Assembly: GCA_001304875.1 (NCBI GenBank)
Contig: BBZO01000006.1
Span: forward strand, 85,516-149,515
Reading direction: 5' to 3'
Source of the DNA: Clostridia bacterium UC5.1-2E3
GTDB taxonomy: Bacteria; Bacillota; Clostridia; Lachnospirales; Lachnospiraceae
DNA: 64,000 nucleotides
Within the stretch, counting starts at the first letter, position 1; each line of letters begins with the position of its first letter. This document shows, piece by piece, positions 62,732-64,000 of this stretch. Both the position numbers and the translations under genes were made by a program. The notes under the pieces were generated by a model. That model was not told where the DNA came from and searched no databases. It saw only the letters and a list, made by a program, of their open reading frames with translations.

Positions 62732-63362
62732 GAGAAACGATAGAAAAACTGCTTCCGGGCGAGATCGAGGCGAGGAGCTTTGAGATCATCGCCCGCGAGC
62801 TGGGAGAGCGGACCTTTCCGCCGGAGCAGGAGGCGGTCATCAAGCGTGTGATCCACACCACCGCCGACTTCGACTACGCCGATAATCTGGTGTTTTCCGA
62901 CGGTGCGGTGGAGGCCGCGCATGCGGCGCTTAAGCGGGGGCGAGTATCGTCACCGACACCAACATGGCCCGGGCGGGCATCAACAAGACCGCGCTGGGAA
63001 AGCTGGGCGGCCAGGTGTTCTGCTTCATGGCCGACGAGGACGTGGCGGCCGGGCGAAGGCCCTGGGCGAGACGCGGGCGGCGGTCAGCGTGGACAAGGCG
63101 GCAGAGCTTTCCGGCGAGCTTATTTTCGCGGTGGGAAATGCGCCCACGGCCTCATCCGGCTCCATGAGCGGATCCGGGAGGGAGCGCTGAAGCCCAGCCT
63201 GGTCATCGGCGTGCCCGTGGGCTTTGTCAATGTGATCCCGGCCAAGGAGCTTATTATGGAGCTTGAGGACGTGCCTGCATTGTGGCGCGCGGGAGAAAGG
63301 GCGGGAGCAACGTGGCCGCGGCCATTGTAAACGCGCTGATCTATGGAATTACAGACCGATAA
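62728..63362 (+). CDS. cbiC: cobalt-precorrin-8 methylmutase
   Basis: The catalytic histidine is in [16 protein letters not shown]. Four one-base losses in G or C runs (near 62940, 63050, 63150 and 63270) break the frame; restoring them gives [20 protein letters not shown] and [16 protein letters not shown], ending at 63362. It moves the C11 methyl to C12. It is the last cobalamin gene in the window. Confidence 0.9.
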
Positions 63363-63376
63363 GGGGGAGATAAAAG

Positions 63377-64000
63377 ATGATGTTTTCAGAATACCTTCTG
63401 GCTGACAGCCTGGAGCAGGCCTACGAGGCGAATCAGAAGAAATCCTCCGTCATCGTGGCCGGAAATCTCTGGCTCAAGATGGAGGATAAGCAGGCAAAGA
63501 CCGCGGTGGATTTATCCCGGCTGGGCCTGGGGGAGATCGAGGAGACGGAAAGAGAGTTCGTCATCGGTGCCATGGCCACGCTCCGCGATCTGGAATGCCA
63601 CGAGGGCTTAAACGCCTACACGAAGGGGGCCGTGCGGGAGGCCGTGCGCCACATCGTGGGCGTGCAGTTCAGAAACTGCGCCACAGTGGGAGGAAGCATA
63701 TTCGGGCGCTTCGGCTTTTCCGACGTGCTCACCTGCTTTCTGGCCATGGAGACAAGTGTGCGCCTGTTTAAGGGCGGAGAAATCCCGCTGGCTGAATTTG
63801 CAGAGAGGGAGAGGGACCGGGATATCCTGACCCATCTGATTGTGAGAAAGACGCCCATGGAGATTTCCTACCAGTCCATGCGCAACGAGGCGGTGGACTT
63901 CCCGGTGGTGGCGGTCGCCGCGGCGAAGCGCCAGGAAAGGCTGTTTGTCAGCGTGGGGGCCAGACCGTCCCGCGCGAAGCTGGTGGAAGCGGCTGCCGGG
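63377..64000 (+). CDS. molybdenum hydroxylase FAD-binding subunit, 5' part
   Basis: The frame is open from ATG 63377 to the window end. FSEYLLADSLEQAYEANQKK, FVIGAMATLRDLE and VGVQFRNCATVGGSIFGRFG match the FAD-binding subunit of xanthine dehydrogenase/CO dehydrogenase-type enzymes. GGGGGAGA precedes the start, 14 bases after cbiC. It would pass electrons from an iron-sulfur subunit encoded downstream. Confidence 0.82.
   Translation, partial: MMFSEYLLADSLEQAYEANQKKSSVIVAGNLWLKMEDKQAKTAVDLSRLGLGEIEETEREFVIGAMATLRDLECHEGLNAYTKGAVREAVRHIVGVQFRNCATVGGSIFGRFGFSDVLTCFLAMETSVRLFKGGEIPLAEFAERERDRDILTHLIVRKTPMEISYQSMRNEAVDFPVVAVAAAKRQERLFVSVGARPSRAKLVEAAAG

Noticed and set aside
48776..63362. Cobalamin genes as true pseudogenes
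   Set aside because: Conserved residues are kept on both sides of each break, and single-base corrections in short homopolymers restore them.
1..64000. Long minus-strand open frames opposite real genes (for example 1588-2931, 39064-40290, 40408-41511, 54787-55764)
   Set aside because: They mirror well-supported coding genes, have no ribosome binding sites or recognisable domains, and arise from codon bias of the opposite strand.
1..64000. CRISPR arrays, tRNA or rRNA genes
   Set aside because: No regularly spaced direct repeats, cloverleaf-like tRNA ends or rRNA-like stretches were noticed on reading. A covariance search would settle it.

Overview
The window looks like a chromosomal segment of a spore-forming Clostridia bacterium, probably Lachnospiraceae-like. 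The host portions are GC-rich and G/C-codon biased. They carry an alpha/beta-type small acid-soluble spore protein with a sigma-G/F-like promoter, and a long oxygen-independent (early cobalt insertion) cobalamin operon. Species cannot be assigned from the sequence alone.

Layout. (a) 1-4.25 kb: GC-rich genes for the end of a Lon/MoxR-like AAA+ ATPase, a small methyltransferase and a PLD-nuclease/DEAH-helicase fusion, closed by a strong terminator. (b) 4.3-20.5 kb: a defence island of mixed and increasingly AT-rich composition. It holds an AIPR-family protein divergent from an HTH gene, McrBC with an EVE-like domain in McrB, relics of a DUF4143 ATPase and of a Fic gene, an intact Fic protein, and a type I restriction-modification (RM) operon with a KAP NTPase between hsdS and hsdR. 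It ends in a broken integrase and the first 16 codons of a low-molecular-weight protein tyrosine phosphatase (LMW-PTP) gene. (c) 20.5-41.75 kb: an integrative mobilizable element of about 21.2 kb. Its backbone is TnpV, a sigma-like regulator, a DUF6076-type protein, primase/helicase, a small HTH protein, a MobV relaxase, an excisionase and a tyrosine integrase. Its cargo is a second type I RM cassette with DinD, a half-length HsdS, a GIY-YIG-like protein, a DUF2188 protein, a YgjP-like metallopeptidase, an unknown 170-residue protein and a TIR/deoxyribosyltransferase-like gene split by an IS5-type element. (d) 41.76-47.97 kb: host genes: the intact LMW-PTP gene, DUF5685 and J-domain proteins, a monooxygenase, a repeat-rich lipoprotein, a PadR/DUF1700/DUF4097/PspC envelope-stress-type operon, and the spore protein. 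(e) 48-63.36 kb: the cobalamin operon cbiK-D-F-G-H-J-E-T-A-cobT-U-S-(cobU-like)-cbiB-cobD-cbiP-C. A molybdenum hydroxylase FAD subunit follows and runs off the end.

How it works together. The LMW-PTP 5' end appears to be an integration hotspot that has been hit at least twice, stacking two defence-loaded islands in tandem. The cobalamin operon encodes most steps from sirohydrochlorin to cobalamin; cbiL and an adenosyltransferase gene are not seen in the window.

Caveat. Many genes, including almost all of the conserved cobalamin genes, are split by single-base shifts. Where I could rebuild the frame, adding or removing one base in a short run of identical bases restores conserved sequence. 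I therefore treat most as sequencing or assembly errors and annotate the joined genes. Only three classes look truly broken: the integrase and LMW-PTP relics, the Fic and DUF4143 relics, and the IS-interrupted gene.
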